This document shows, one piece after another, positions 17,298 through 25,141 of a DNA stretch of 64,000 nt. The DNA lies in the NCBI RefSeq assembly GCF_006636205.1, contig NZ_VIGB01000003.1, positions 6,512,501 through 6,576,500 on the forward strand, written 5' to 3'. Within the stretch, counting starts at the first letter, position 1; the number at the start of each line of letters is the position of its first letter. A program made the translations under genes and the position numbers. Source of the DNA: Kitasatospora acidiphila. GTDB lineage: Bacteria > Actinomycetota > Actinomycetes > Streptomycetales > Streptomycetaceae. Below the pieces are notes generated by a model. That model was not told where the DNA came from. It made no database searches and saw nothing but the letters and a program-made list of their open reading frames with translations.

Positions 17298-18107
17298 GTG
17301 ACCGTACTCACCCCTGCCCCCGCGGCCCCCGCCGCCGCGCCGACCGCCGCCCCGCTGGGCCCGGCGGCCCGCCTGCTGCCCGCGCTGGCCGCCGTCTACC
17401 GGGCGCAGCTGGCCCGGGCCAAGGTCGCCCGGATCCCGCTGATGTTCGTCGCCACCTTCCAGTCCGTGGGCATCCTGGTGATGATGCGCGGCGTGGTGGA
17501 CAGCGGCGACAACCCGTCGTCCCGGGCCGTGGTGGCCGGTTCCGCCGTGCTGGTGGTCGCCTTCGTGGCGCTCAACCTGCTCGCCCAGTACTTCGGCAAG
17601 CTGCGCGCCACCGGCGGCCTCGATCACTACGCCACGCTGCCGGTGCCGGCAGCTGCTGTGGTGCTCGGCGCGGCCGGTGCCTACGCCTCCTTCACCCTGC
17701 CCGGCGCGCTGGTCACGGCCGGCTTCGGCGCAGTGCTGTTCGGGTTGCCGCTGGCCCATCTGTGGGTGCTGCTGGCGGTGGTGCCGCTGGCCGGGGCAGC
17801 CCTGTCGGGGCTGGGCGCGGCGCTCGGCCTGCTCGCGCCCAAGCAGGAGATCGCCACCATGCTCGGCCAGCTGGGCATGTCCGCCGCGCTGCTGCTCGGC
17901 GTGCTCCCGGCTTCCCGGCTGCCCGGCGCCGTCCAGGTGCTGCGCGATCTGCTGCCGTCCACGTACGGCGTCAACGCCTTCGCCGACAGCTTCGCGGCCC
18001 GCCCCGACTGGGGTGCCGTGCTGGGCGACCTCGGGGTCTGCGCGGCGGTCGGGCTGCTGGCGCTCACCCTGGCGACGTACGCGTACCGGCGGGTGGCGAC
18101 GCGGTAG
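17298..18107 (+). CDS. ABC-2 type transporter permease
   Basis: A 269-aa integral membrane protein with about six hydrophobic segments, beginning after an Ala/Pro-rich cytoplasmic tail. The ABC-2 pattern is visible in the C-terminal part (PKQEIATMLGQLGM, LLLGVLPASRLPGAVQVL and PSTYGVNAFADSF). The GTG start at 17298 has GAGGA upstream. It would form the channel for the ATPase at 16305. The exported compound is unknown. Confidence 0.9.
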   Translation: MTVLTPAPAAPAAAPTAAPLGPAARLLPALAAVYRAQLARAKVARIPLMFVATFQSVGILVMMRGVVDSGDNPSSRAVVAGSAVLVVAFVALNLLAQYFGKLRATGGLDHYATLPVPAAAVVLGAAGAYASFTLPGALVTAGFGAVLFGLPLAHLWVLLAVVPLAGAALSGLGAALGLLAPKQEIATMLGQLGMSAALLLGVLPASRLPGAVQVLRDLLPSTYGVNAFADSFAARPDWGAVLGDLGVCAAVGLLALTLATYAYRRVATR

Positions 18108-18188
18108 GTGCCGCGGTAGCCGGGGCGTGGGCTGGGTGCCGTGGGCCCGAGTAGCCGGTTCGCGGGGCCGACGTGAAACGATGGTCGG

Positions 18189-18905
18189 GTGACCGTACCG
18201 AACACTCCTGCGGAACCCGACCCGCTGTCGACGGCCCCGGGCGAGCTGATCTCGGAGCCCCGCAGCAGCACCGTCCTGACCCGCCTCTGGGCCGAGCTGC
18301 GGATCGCCCTCCCGATCGGGTTCGGCTGCCTGCTGCTCGGGCTGCTGATGGGCGCGCTCTGGTACTGGCTGGCGCCCGAGGTGCCGCTGGTGGTGCAGGG
18401 CAACTCGGTGCTGTACGGGGACCCGGAGGGCGAGCAGTCGGCCGGCGCGGTCGGCACCTTCGTGCTGCTCGGCCTGGCCTTCGGGCTGGTCACCGCGCTG
18501 GTCGCGTTCCTGCTCACCCGGCGGCGCGGCGGCGGCATCGCGATGGCCGTCGCGCTCGGGCTCGGCGGGGTGGGCGGCTCGCTGATCGCCGTCTGGCTGG
18601 GCGAGAAGCTCGGTCCGACCAGCAACATCATCGCGCACGCCAAGCAGGTCGGGGACGGGCACACCTTCTACGAGAACCTGACGCTGCCCGCCCACGGGGC
18701 GCTGCTGGCCTGGCCGATCGCCGCCATGGTGCTGCTGCTCGCCCTGACCGCCACCTTCGGCAGGCGCGAGGAGCAGCCGGAGCCGCAGTGGGTCGGGCCG
18801 CTGCCGCCCGCCGCCGACGGATCGGACAACCCGTGGGCCCCGCCGGCCGCCTCGCCGCCCGCTGACGGGTCACAGGCGCCGTCGCACACCGAAACCGGCC
18901 GCTGA
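18189..18905 (+). CDS. DUF2567-like membrane protein
   Basis: A 238-aa protein with four predicted membrane helices: LPIGFGCLLLGLLMGALWYW, GTFVLLGLAFGLVTALVAFL, GIAMAVALGLGGVGGSLIAV and LLAWPIAAMVLLLALTATFG. A periplasmic loop lies between helices 1 and 2 (PEVPLVVQGNSVLYGDPEGE). The C-terminal 50 residues are Pro-rich and disordered. This topology fits the actinobacterial DUF2567 family, whose role is unknown. GTG 18189 is taken as the start. It lies 81 bp after the ABC permease and may be in a separate transcript. Confidence 0.75.
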   Translation: MTVPNTPAEPDPLSTAPGELISEPRSSTVLTRLWAELRIALPIGFGCLLLGLLMGALWYWLAPEVPLVVQGNSVLYGDPEGEQSAGAVGTFVLLGLAFGLVTALVAFLLTRRRGGGIAMAVALGLGGVGGSLIAVWLGEKLGPTSNIIAHAKQVGDGHTFYENLTLPAHGALLAWPIAAMVLLLALTATFGRREEQPEPQWVGPLPPAADGSDNPWAPPAASPPADGSQAPSHTETGR

Positions 18906-18937
18906 GCGCCCGCTCCTAGCTGCTGCCAGCTGTGCTC

Positions 18938-19438
18938 CTAGCTGCTGCGGCTGATCTCCGCGCTGACCGCGCCGGTGAGCCGCAGCAGCTCCGCCGGGGC
19001 CAGCTCCACCTCGAGGCCCCGGCGCCCGGCCGAGACGTAGACGGTCGGGTGGGCCAGCGCCCCGGCGTCCACCACCGTGCGCAGCGGCTTGCGCTGGCCC
19101 AGCGGTGAGATCCCGCCCCGGACGTACCCGCTGCTGCGCTCGGCCGCCGCCGGATCCGCCATCGCGGCCCGCTTGCCGCCCACCGCGGCGGCCAGCGCCT
19201 TGAGGTCCAGCTGCCCGGCGACCGGGACCACGCCCACCGTGAGCGCGCCGTCCACCTCGGCCACCAGGGTCTTGAACACCCGCTCCGGCGCCACTCCGAG
19301 CGCCTCGGCCGCCTCGGTGCCGTAGGACGGCGCGGCGGGGTCGTGCTGGTAGGCGTGCACGGTGAACGCCACGCCGGCCTTCTCCAGGGCCACCGTCGCC
19401 GGGGTGCCCTTGCCGCCGGCGCCGTTCTTCTTCGCCAC
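18938..19438 (-). CDS. ybaK: YbaK/EbsC-type aminoacyl-tRNA deacylase
   Basis: A 166-aa editing enzyme of the YbaK family, which hydrolyses mischarged Cys-tRNA(Pro). Seen are FTVHAYQHDPAAPSYG near the N-terminus, the central EALGVAPERVFKTLV and the conserved VPVAGQLDLKALAAAVGGKRA. The C-terminal region has GYVRGGISPLGQRK, the GxxSPxG motif of the family. GTG 19436-19438 is the start; the frame continues further upstream but only over the opposite coding pattern of the LON gene. The upstream neighbour on the same strand is the LON-domain gene, 32 bp away. Confidence 0.9.
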   Translation of the reverse strand: MAKKNGAGGKGTPATVALEKAGVAFTVHAYQHDPAAPSYGTEAAEALGVAPERVFKTLVAEVDGALTVGVVPVAGQLDLKALAAAVGGKRAAMADPAAAERSSGYVRGGISPLGQRKPLRTVVDAGALAHPTVYVSAGRRGLEVELAPAELLRLTGAVSAEISRSS

Positions 19439-19470
19439 GGGCCCTGGTCCTCTCCTGTCGGGGGTGCTGC

Positions 19471-20199
19471 TCAGTTGGGGCTGAACGGCTGCCGGGTCAG
19501 CTCCACGGCCGGCACTGACGGCAGCCAGTTGATCAGGGCGGTCTCCTTGCGCAGCAGCTCCAGCTCGGTGCTCAGCCGGGAGGCGGTGTCCGGGCAGGCC
19601 AGCAGCTTCTGCTTGACCGGCACCTCCAGCACCGCGGCGGCGGCCACCAGGTAGGAGAGCACCTGCGGGTCGTCCGGCAGCTCCTGCTCGCCGGCCAGGC
19701 TCGCCTGCCGGGCCCCGGCCAGCCGCTTCTGGTAGGCCCGGAACGCCCGCTCGACCCCGCCGGCCAGCACGCCGGCGCCGCTGCCGTCCTGCTCCTCCAG
19801 CGGTTCGCAGTCGCCGATCAGGTACGGCCCGCTGGTGTCCACCGCGCTCAGCCGGAACCGGGTGGTGCCGGTGACCAGCAGCTCGTAGCGGCCGTCGGTG
19901 TGCGGGGTCACCGATGCCACGTCGGCGACGCAGCCGATGTGGTACAGCGCCTCCAGCGGGTCCCCGGTGGGCGTGCCGAGGCCGTCCAGCGGCCCGGCGG
20001 GCTTGTCGCTCTCGGTGACCGGCGCGACCTCCCGCCCGTCCTTGATCGCCAGCACCCCGAACCGCTGCGGCTGGCCCTCCGGCAGCGCCACCAGATCGGC
20101 GACCAGTCGCCGGTAGCGCTCCTCGAACACCTGCAGCGGGAACACCAGCCCCGGGTAGAGCACCGCGTCGAGCGGGAAGATCGGCAGCCGTTCTGTCAC
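19471..20199 (-). CDS. LON substrate-binding domain protein
   Basis: A 242-aa protein with a stand-alone Lon N-terminal (PUA-like) domain: LPIFPLDAVLYPGLVFPLQVFEERYRRL (first block), IGCVADVASVTPHTDGRYELLVTGTTRFRL (central strand block) and a helical C-terminus (LLACPDTASRLSTELELLRKE). It lacks the ATPase and protease domains of Lon, so it may bind substrates or act as an adaptor. The start is GTG 20197-20199. It is likely co-transcribed with ybaK. Confidence 0.9.
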   Translation of the reverse strand: MTERLPIFPLDAVLYPGLVFPLQVFEERYRRLVADLVALPEGQPQRFGVLAIKDGREVAPVTESDKPAGPLDGLGTPTGDPLEALYHIGCVADVASVTPHTDGRYELLVTGTTRFRLSAVDTSGPYLIGDCEPLEEQDGSGAGVLAGGVERAFRAYQKRLAGARQASLAGEQELPDDPQVLSYLVAAAAVLEVPVKQKLLACPDTASRLSTELELLRKETALINWLPSVPAVELTRQPFSPN

Positions 20200-20315
20200 G
20201 GCGCACAGCGTAGCCGCCCGCGGGGACAGGGCGGCGACCCGTCTCGCCCGTTCCCGTCGGTTCCCGCCCGCTGACCGGCCGGCCCGGCCGGCTCGTGCTC
20301 CCCGCGCGCGGGTGG

Positions 20316-20870
20316 TCAGCCGTGCGGGCGGCCCAGGTCCGCGATGGCCATCGCCCAGGCGTAGAACGCGGCTCTCTCACCGGACTTGATCCGCAGGTGC
20401 GCAGGTATCCAATCGGCGGTGGCGGCGTCGAGCAGGTCGGCGAGGCCGAGGTGGTGCCAGTCCTGGTGGACGGCGTTGTAGGCGCGCATGACCGGGGCGA
20501 CCCTGGCCCGGATGCCGGCCACCTCGTCCGCACCCAGGTCGGCCCGGCCCAGGCGGACCTGGGCGGCGGCCTGGCGCTCCGTGGTGAACTCGGTGTCAAG
20601 GAAGGGTTCGAGGAGGTCGCCCCACACATCGGGTCGGGACCGCAGGGGAATCCGGTTGGCTGCGCAGAAGTTCTCCAACTCGGCACGCTGTTCGGCCGGG
20701 ACGAAGAGGGTCGCTCCCGAGACGGTGCGGATCTCCGGTGGAGCGGCGTCCGGATCGGCGTCCCGTACGGCCGCGGCGGGGATGGTGCCCTGTGGAGCGG
20801 AACCGGCGGGCACGACGGCGGATTTGGGAAGGCGGACGTGGTCACCGGCGAACACGACGTGGAGGTTCAC
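20316..20870 (-). CDS. hypothetical protein (184 aa)
   Basis: No family recognised. The protein is soluble and helical, with FVPAEQRAELENFCAANRIPL and DVWGDLLEPFLDTEFTTE near the middle and a C-terminus rich in Trp (YNAVHQDWHHLGLADLLDAAT and KSGERAAFYAWAMAIADLG). GTG 20868-20870 is preferred because the sequence upstream overlaps the divergent kinase gene. There are 45 bp between the two divergent starts, so they may share a control region. Confidence 0.7.
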   Translation of the reverse strand: MNLHVVFAGDHVRLPKSAVVPAGSAPQGTIPAAAVRDADPDAAPPEIRTVSGATLFVPAEQRAELENFCAANRIPLRSRPDVWGDLLEPFLDTEFTTERQAAAQVRLGRADLGADEVAGIRARVAPVMRAYNAVHQDWHHLGLADLLDAATADWIPAHLRIKSGERAAFYAWAMAIADLGRPHG

Positions 20871-20915
20871 GCGGCCATCCTGGCCGATGACGGGCGAGAC
20901 GAGGGGCGGGTGGCG

Positions 20916-21419
20916 ATGACGCGGTCGGCGAGCACGGTGGTGCTGATGTGCGGGCTTCCGGGGTCCGGCAAGACCACGTACGCGATGGGGTTGGTGCGCG
21001 AGGGGTACGTACGGCTGTCGATCGACGAGGCGGTCTGGCAGCGGATCGGGCAGCGGGACGCCGGGTTGGTGCTGGACGCGGCGCGGTACGACGAGCTCAA
21101 GGACGCGGTGCGGCGCGAACAGCGGCTGGAACTGGTCGAGTTGATGCGGGCGGGGCGCGATGTGGTGGTGGACTACAGCTTCTGGAGCCGCGCTGCCCGG
21201 GACGACTACAAGGCGCTGGTCGAAAGCCACGGCGGCCGCTGGGAGTTGCTCCACCTGAAGGCCGACCGGTCAACACTGGAGCGCCGCCTCGCGGTGCGCA
21301 ACCGCGAGGTCGGCGCCAACGCCGTCACCGTGGACGAGCGCTTGTTCGCCCGCTACTGGGCGCACTTCGAGGAGCCGGTGGGGGAGGGCGAGGTGGTGCT
21401 GGCGCAGCCGGCGGCGTGA
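20916..21419 (+). CDS. P-loop kinase-like ATP-binding protein (AAA_33)
   Basis: A 167-aa NTPase of the polynucleotide kinase/zeta-like group. Walker A is GLPGSGKTTYA near residues 13-23, followed by RLSIDEAVWQRIG, a DVVVDYSFWSRAARDDY block (Walker B-like) and LLHLKADRSTLERRLAVRN with the arginine-rich lid. It probably phosphorylates a small molecule or nucleic acid end. No antitoxin-like partner is obvious. ATG 20916 is chosen; GTG 20910 would add two residues. It is divergent from the 184-aa gene. Confidence 0.8.
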   Translation: MTRSASTVVLMCGLPGSGKTTYAMGLVREGYVRLSIDEAVWQRIGQRDAGLVLDAARYDELKDAVRREQRLELVELMRAGRDVVVDYSFWSRAARDDYKALVESHGGRWELLHLKADRSTLERRLAVRNREVGANAVTVDERLFARYWAHFEEPVGEGEVVLAQPAA

Positions 21420-21493
21420 CGGCGCCTGGCTCGACGAGATCGGGTGCGGGCCCGTGCCCGCCTGACTCGCTCATATGTTCGATATCTGGGTTA

Positions 21494-21523
21494 GCCTGGA
21501 GGCATGACCGTGCACCTCCAGGC
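21494..21523 (+). promoter_or_regulatory. hairpin around the alkB start codon
   Basis: GCCTGGAGG (21494-21502) and CCTCCAGGC (21515-21523) form a perfect 9-bp stem whose 12-base loop contains the ATG. The GGAGG lies only one base before the ATG and inside the stem, so it is badly placed for initiation. This suggests either leaderless translation or structure-dependent control. Confidence 0.45.
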
Positions 21524-22139
21524 CTCCCTGTTCGACTCCGCCGAGGCTGCGCCGCTGCGGTTGACCGACCTGGCGGCGTTGCGGCGCACCGAGCTGTCGC
21601 ACGGCGCCTGGATCGACGTGCTGCCCGGCTGGCTCACCGGGTCGGACGCACTGTTCGAACACCTGGCGGCCCAGGTGCCCTGGCGGGCCGAGCGGCGCCA
21701 GATGTACGACAACGTGGTGAGCGTGCCCCGCCTGCTGGCCCACTACCGGAAGGGGGAGCCGCTGCCCCACCCCGTGCTCGCCGCGGCCCGCGACGCGCTG
21801 AGCGCCCACTACGCCGAGGAACTCGGCGAGCCCTTCGTCACCGCCGGCCTCTGCCTCTACCGCGACGGGCGGGACAGCGTCGCCTGGCACGGCGACCGCA
21901 TCGGGCGCGGCCGCACCCACGACACGATGGTGGCGATCCTCTCCGTCGGCGAGCCGAGGGCCCTGGCGCTGCGCCCCTGTGACGGCGGGGCGGCGCAGCA
22001 CCGGTTCCCGCTGGGCCACGGGGACCTGGTGGTGATGGGCGGCAGCTGCCAGCGCACCTGGGAGCATGCCGTCCCCAAGACCGCCCGCGGCGCCGGGCCG
22101 CGCATCAGTATCCAGTTCCGGCCGCGCAATGTCGGCTGA
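21504..22139 (+). CDS. alkB: AlkB-family 2-oxoglutarate/Fe(II)-dependent dioxygenase
   Basis: A 211-aa DNA/RNA alkylation repair dioxygenase. Seen are the iron ligands His-x-Asp in AWHGDRIGR, the second His in TWEHAVPK and the 2-oxoglutarate-binding arginines in RISIQFRPR, in the usual order and spacing. The nucleotide-recognition lid would be near MYDNVVSVPRLLAHY. The predicted role is oxidative removal of methyl groups from 1-methyladenine and 3-methylcytosine. The ATG at 21504 sits in a hairpin loop (see separate entry). Confidence 0.92.
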   Translation: MTVHLQASLFDSAEAAPLRLTDLAALRRTELSHGAWIDVLPGWLTGSDALFEHLAAQVPWRAERRQMYDNVVSVPRLLAHYRKGEPLPHPVLAAARDALSAHYAEELGEPFVTAGLCLYRDGRDSVAWHGDRIGRGRTHDTMVAILSVGEPRALALRPCDGGAAQHRFPLGHGDLVVMGGSCQRTWEHAVPKTARGAGPRISIQFRPRNVG

Positions 22140-22173
22140 ACGGAGCTGAGCCGGCGGCAACTACTCTTGGCGC

Positions 22174-22635
22174 ATGCTCGACCTGCACAGTGCCCTGGAG
22201 TGCCGCGAAGCCGCACTCCGGCGGTGGCTGCCGCGCGCGCTCCGCACGGCCGGGTTCCTGCTGCTGCCCTGGATCCTGGTGCTGGCGCTGAACGTCAGGG
22301 GGCACTTCGGCAAGCGGAACCTCTCCAACGCCTGGGTCTGGTTCGACGCGATCGAGGTGGTCGCGCTCTTCGTGCTCGCCGCGCTGGTCGGCCGCCGCCA
22401 CCGGGCCACCAGTCCGCTGGCCGCGGCGACGGCGGTGCTGCTCGCCACGGACGCGTTCTTCGACCTGTGGTCGGCGCACCGCGGCTCGGCCTACCTGCTC
22501 GCCCAGGTGCTGGCCTACACCGCGGAGCTGCCGAGCGCCGCGGTCCTGGCGGTGCTGTCGTGGTACTCGCTGGCGTGGGCTGCCGAGCCGCGTGCCCCGG
22601 GACGGCAGCGCGGCACGGCAGAGCACCAGGGGTAG
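22174..22635 (+). CDS. hypothetical membrane protein (4 TM)
   Basis: A 153-aa protein with four predicted membrane helices: FLLLPWILVLALNV, FDAIEVVALFVLAALVG, AAATAVLLATDAFFDLW and AVLAVLSWYSLAWA. The motif HFGKRNLSNAWVWFDAIEV between helices 1 and 2 looks conserved-like, but the family is not recognised. It starts at ATG 22174 with no ribosome binding site; TACTCT lies 8 bases upstream, so the message may be leaderless. Convergent with the DinB gene (8 bp apart). Confidence 0.7.
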   Translation: MLDLHSALECREAALRRWLPRALRTAGFLLLPWILVLALNVRGHFGKRNLSNAWVWFDAIEVVALFVLAALVGRRHRATSPLAAATAVLLATDAFFDLWSAHRGSAYLLAQVLAYTAELPSAAVLAVLSWYSLAWAAEPRAPGRQRGTAEHQG

Positions 22636-22642
22636 GCGGACG

Positions 22643-23152
22643 CTACGCGCCCACCACCCCGTCGACGCCCTCGCGCAGGAAGTCCGCGTGGCCATTGTGG
22701 CGGCCGTACTCCAGCAGCACGTGCAGCATCACCATCCGCAGCGAGACCTCCTCCTCCCAACGGGGCTGGTAGCCGGGCGAGTCCAGGGACTCCACCGCTG
22801 CCTCGACCGCGCGGGAGTGGGCGACCTCGGCCTCCCAGGCGGCGAACGCCTCGGCGCGGGTCGAGTTGCTCGCGTCGTAGGCGGCCTGGAAGTCGACCTT
22901 GTCCGACCAGACCATCGGCGCCTCGTGGTCGTCGAAGACGCGGCGGAACCAAGCCCGTTCGACCTCGGCCATGTGGCGGACCAGGCCGAGCAGGGTCAGG
23001 GTGGACGGGGGCATGGAGCGCTCTCGGAGCTGCTCGTCCGTCAAGCCCTGGCACTTCAGCGCCAGGGTGGCGCGGTGGAGGTCCAGGAAGGCGCGGAGCA
23101 TGTCCCGCTCGGGCGCGAAGTGGGGCGGGCCGATCCGGTCGTCGTCGATCAT
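22643..23152 (-). CDS. DinB-family protein (DUF664-type)
   Basis: A 169-aa four-helix DinB/YfiT-like protein, a group of metal-binding, thiol-dependent enzymes. Likely metal ligands are His in LVRHMAEVERAWF and two near the C-terminus in LLEYGRHNGHADFLRE. The N-terminal ERDMLRAFLDLHRATLALKCQGLTDEQL is typical of the DUF664 subgroup. Its ATG (23150-23152) overlaps the TGA of the NACHT gene, so translation is coupled. That link to a STAND NTPase is unusual and may mean functional coupling. Confidence 0.88.
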   Translation of the reverse strand: MIDDDRIGPPHFAPERDMLRAFLDLHRATLALKCQGLTDEQLRERSMPPSTLTLLGLVRHMAEVERAWFRRVFDDHEAPMVWSDKVDFQAAYDASNSTRAEAFAAWEAEVAHSRAVEAAVESLDSPGYQPRWEEEVSLRMVMLHVLLEYGRHNGHADFLREGVDGVVGA

Positions 23153-25133
23153 GGCGAGACCATATCCGCCTCGGCAAGTCGCTCCCGGAGGCGGGCGTGC
23201 CGGAACTCGTAGACGGGGCCGACCTGGCGCAGGATGCCCAGCCGGTGGGCGTCGGCGAGGAAGGCGGAGAGGCGGAGGGGGAGGCGGCCGGCGAGGGCGA
23301 GTTGGAGGCGGGCTTGCAATGCGGCGTACCAGAGGGAGCGGACCAGGCGGTAGAACCCGAAGTAGGCACCGACGGCCAGCGCGATCACCGCCAACTCCAG
23401 CCATCTGCCTGCCCCGGAGCCGACCGCGTCGAAGTGCATGGGCAGGAGCAGCAGCGCGGTGCAGGACACCCAGAACAGGCCGGCCACCACCGCCGGCAGT
23501 ACGGCGCGCCGCCGACCCAGGGCCAACGCCCGTGCCGGGTCCACCGATTCGTTCCGCCGCGGTACGCCGGGCGCCAAGCGCTCGAACCACTCGTTCGCCG
23601 CGAACGCCATCGCTACCGTCAGGAACGCCACTGGGAACAGGCTCGGTTCGGTGCCGTGGTGGTTCCGGTCCCACCGCAGATAGGAGATCACCGACGCTGA
23701 CGACCAGCCGAGCCAGAGCGCCAGCACCAGCACGGGCACGCAGATCAGCACCGGGCGCGGCACGCGCGACAACGGTGAGCCGGGCTGGATCCGGTAGTGC
23801 TCCCGAAGCTTGGGCACCACCTCCGCGAACCCCACCGGGCGCCAGGCGAGCTGCGCCAGAAGCACCGCCGCGGTGCTCGCGAACAGGCCGATCACCGCCC
23901 AGTTCTTCAGCCCACCCGGTGGCCAACTCAGCACCCCGCCCAGCACCATCACCGTCACGGTCGCCAGCCAGCCGATCACCCCCGCGCCGAGCGCCCGCTG
24001 CCAGTCGGTGGCCCGCCGGTGCAGCTGCCACCAGGCCAGTTCAGCACTCTGACGATCAGTCATGTCCCAAGCCAGCCACCGCAGCCACCGCTCCGCCGGC
24101 CCGGCCCGCCACCGCGGACCGTCCGGCCGGGCCGCGAACACCGTCGGCACCAGCGCATCCAGTAGGAAGTCCTCCAACTCCCTTGCCCCGCCGAACCGCA
24201 GCAGCACGGCCGGATCACCCTGCCCGCCCGCGAAGACCCGCAGCAGGCCCAGCATCAGCGGGCTGGCTGCCACCGACAGCAGCGGGCTCGGCGACTCCTC
24301 TTCGAGCGTGGCGAACACGCCCTCCCAGGCGGCATGCCGCTGCGGTACCACCACCGTTCTCAGGTACTCCAGGGCGTCCTGCGGTGTCACCGGCACGGCC
24401 CGAACCACGGCGGCCCCGCGCAGCAGCACCGCGTCCTCGCTCACCAGGTGGTCGTACTCGGCGGCCCGGCAGCTCAGGATCAGCGGGGTGCCGTCGGCCC
24501 GGGACTCGTTGAGCCGGGTCAGCGCCATGCCGCGCCGGTGCGGCGACATCTCGTCGAGGCCGTCCAGCACCGGCACGATCAGCCGTGCCGCCAGCAGCCG
24601 TTCGGCGACCTCGGCACCCCCGAGCGCCGGGTAGTCCTCGGCCAGCCGCTGCGCCAACCAGGTGCCGGGCAGCTGCTGGTGCGGATCCCAGGAGCCCAAC
24701 GACAGCAGCACCGGCACCGGTTCGCCGGCCTCGCGCCGCTCAAGCAGGGCGAGCAGCAGCAGGAGGGCCACGCTCGACTTGCCCGATCCGGCGTCGCCGA
24801 GCAGGACCAGGCGCTGCTTCGGCAGGGCGCGGAACGCCTCGGCGAACGAGTCCAGGTCGCCGGCGTGCTCCTGCTCCAGGTGCCCGGCCAGTTGCTCGTG
24901 GTCCCCGTGCGCCGCCTGGTCGGCCACCCAGCGGGTGGCCAGCGGCACCGGGTCCAGCAGGCCGCGCACGTCGGCCTCGCGGTACCACTGGCGCTGCACC
25001 AGCCGGGCCAACTGCCGCGCGAGCCGCTCGTCGGGGTCCTCGGGGCCGTGATCGCCACGTTCACCGGCGCGTTGATGCTGCCGGCCTGGATCACGAAGAC
25101 CGCGCGGCCGTTGAACTCGTTGTGAACCTGCAC
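23149..25133 (-). CDS. NACHT-type STAND NTPase with membrane segments, frameshifted as sequenced
   Basis: A reconstructed protein of about 661 aa. The N-terminus VQVHNEFNGRAVFVIQAGSI is the short motif common at the start of streptomycete NACHT/STAND proteins. Walker A is GDAGSGKSS (113-121) and Walker B VPVLDGLDE (187-195), with the NACHT sensor block ILSCRAAEYDHL. The C-terminal 280 residues carry about five to six membrane helices. The frame breaks in a GCCCCG run near 25036; one extra C joins APEDPDERLARQLARLV to the N-terminus. The start is GTG 25131-25133. Such proteins are predicted immune or signalling switches. It is translationally coupled to the DinB gene and lies 8 bp after the upstream membrane protein gene. 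Confidence 0.82.
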
Positions 25134-25141
25134 GGAACGTC

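Noticed and set aside
18938..20845. 635-aa minus-strand frame ending in YbaK
   Set aside because: Everything upstream of GTG 19438 overlaps the LON and 184-aa genes in another frame.
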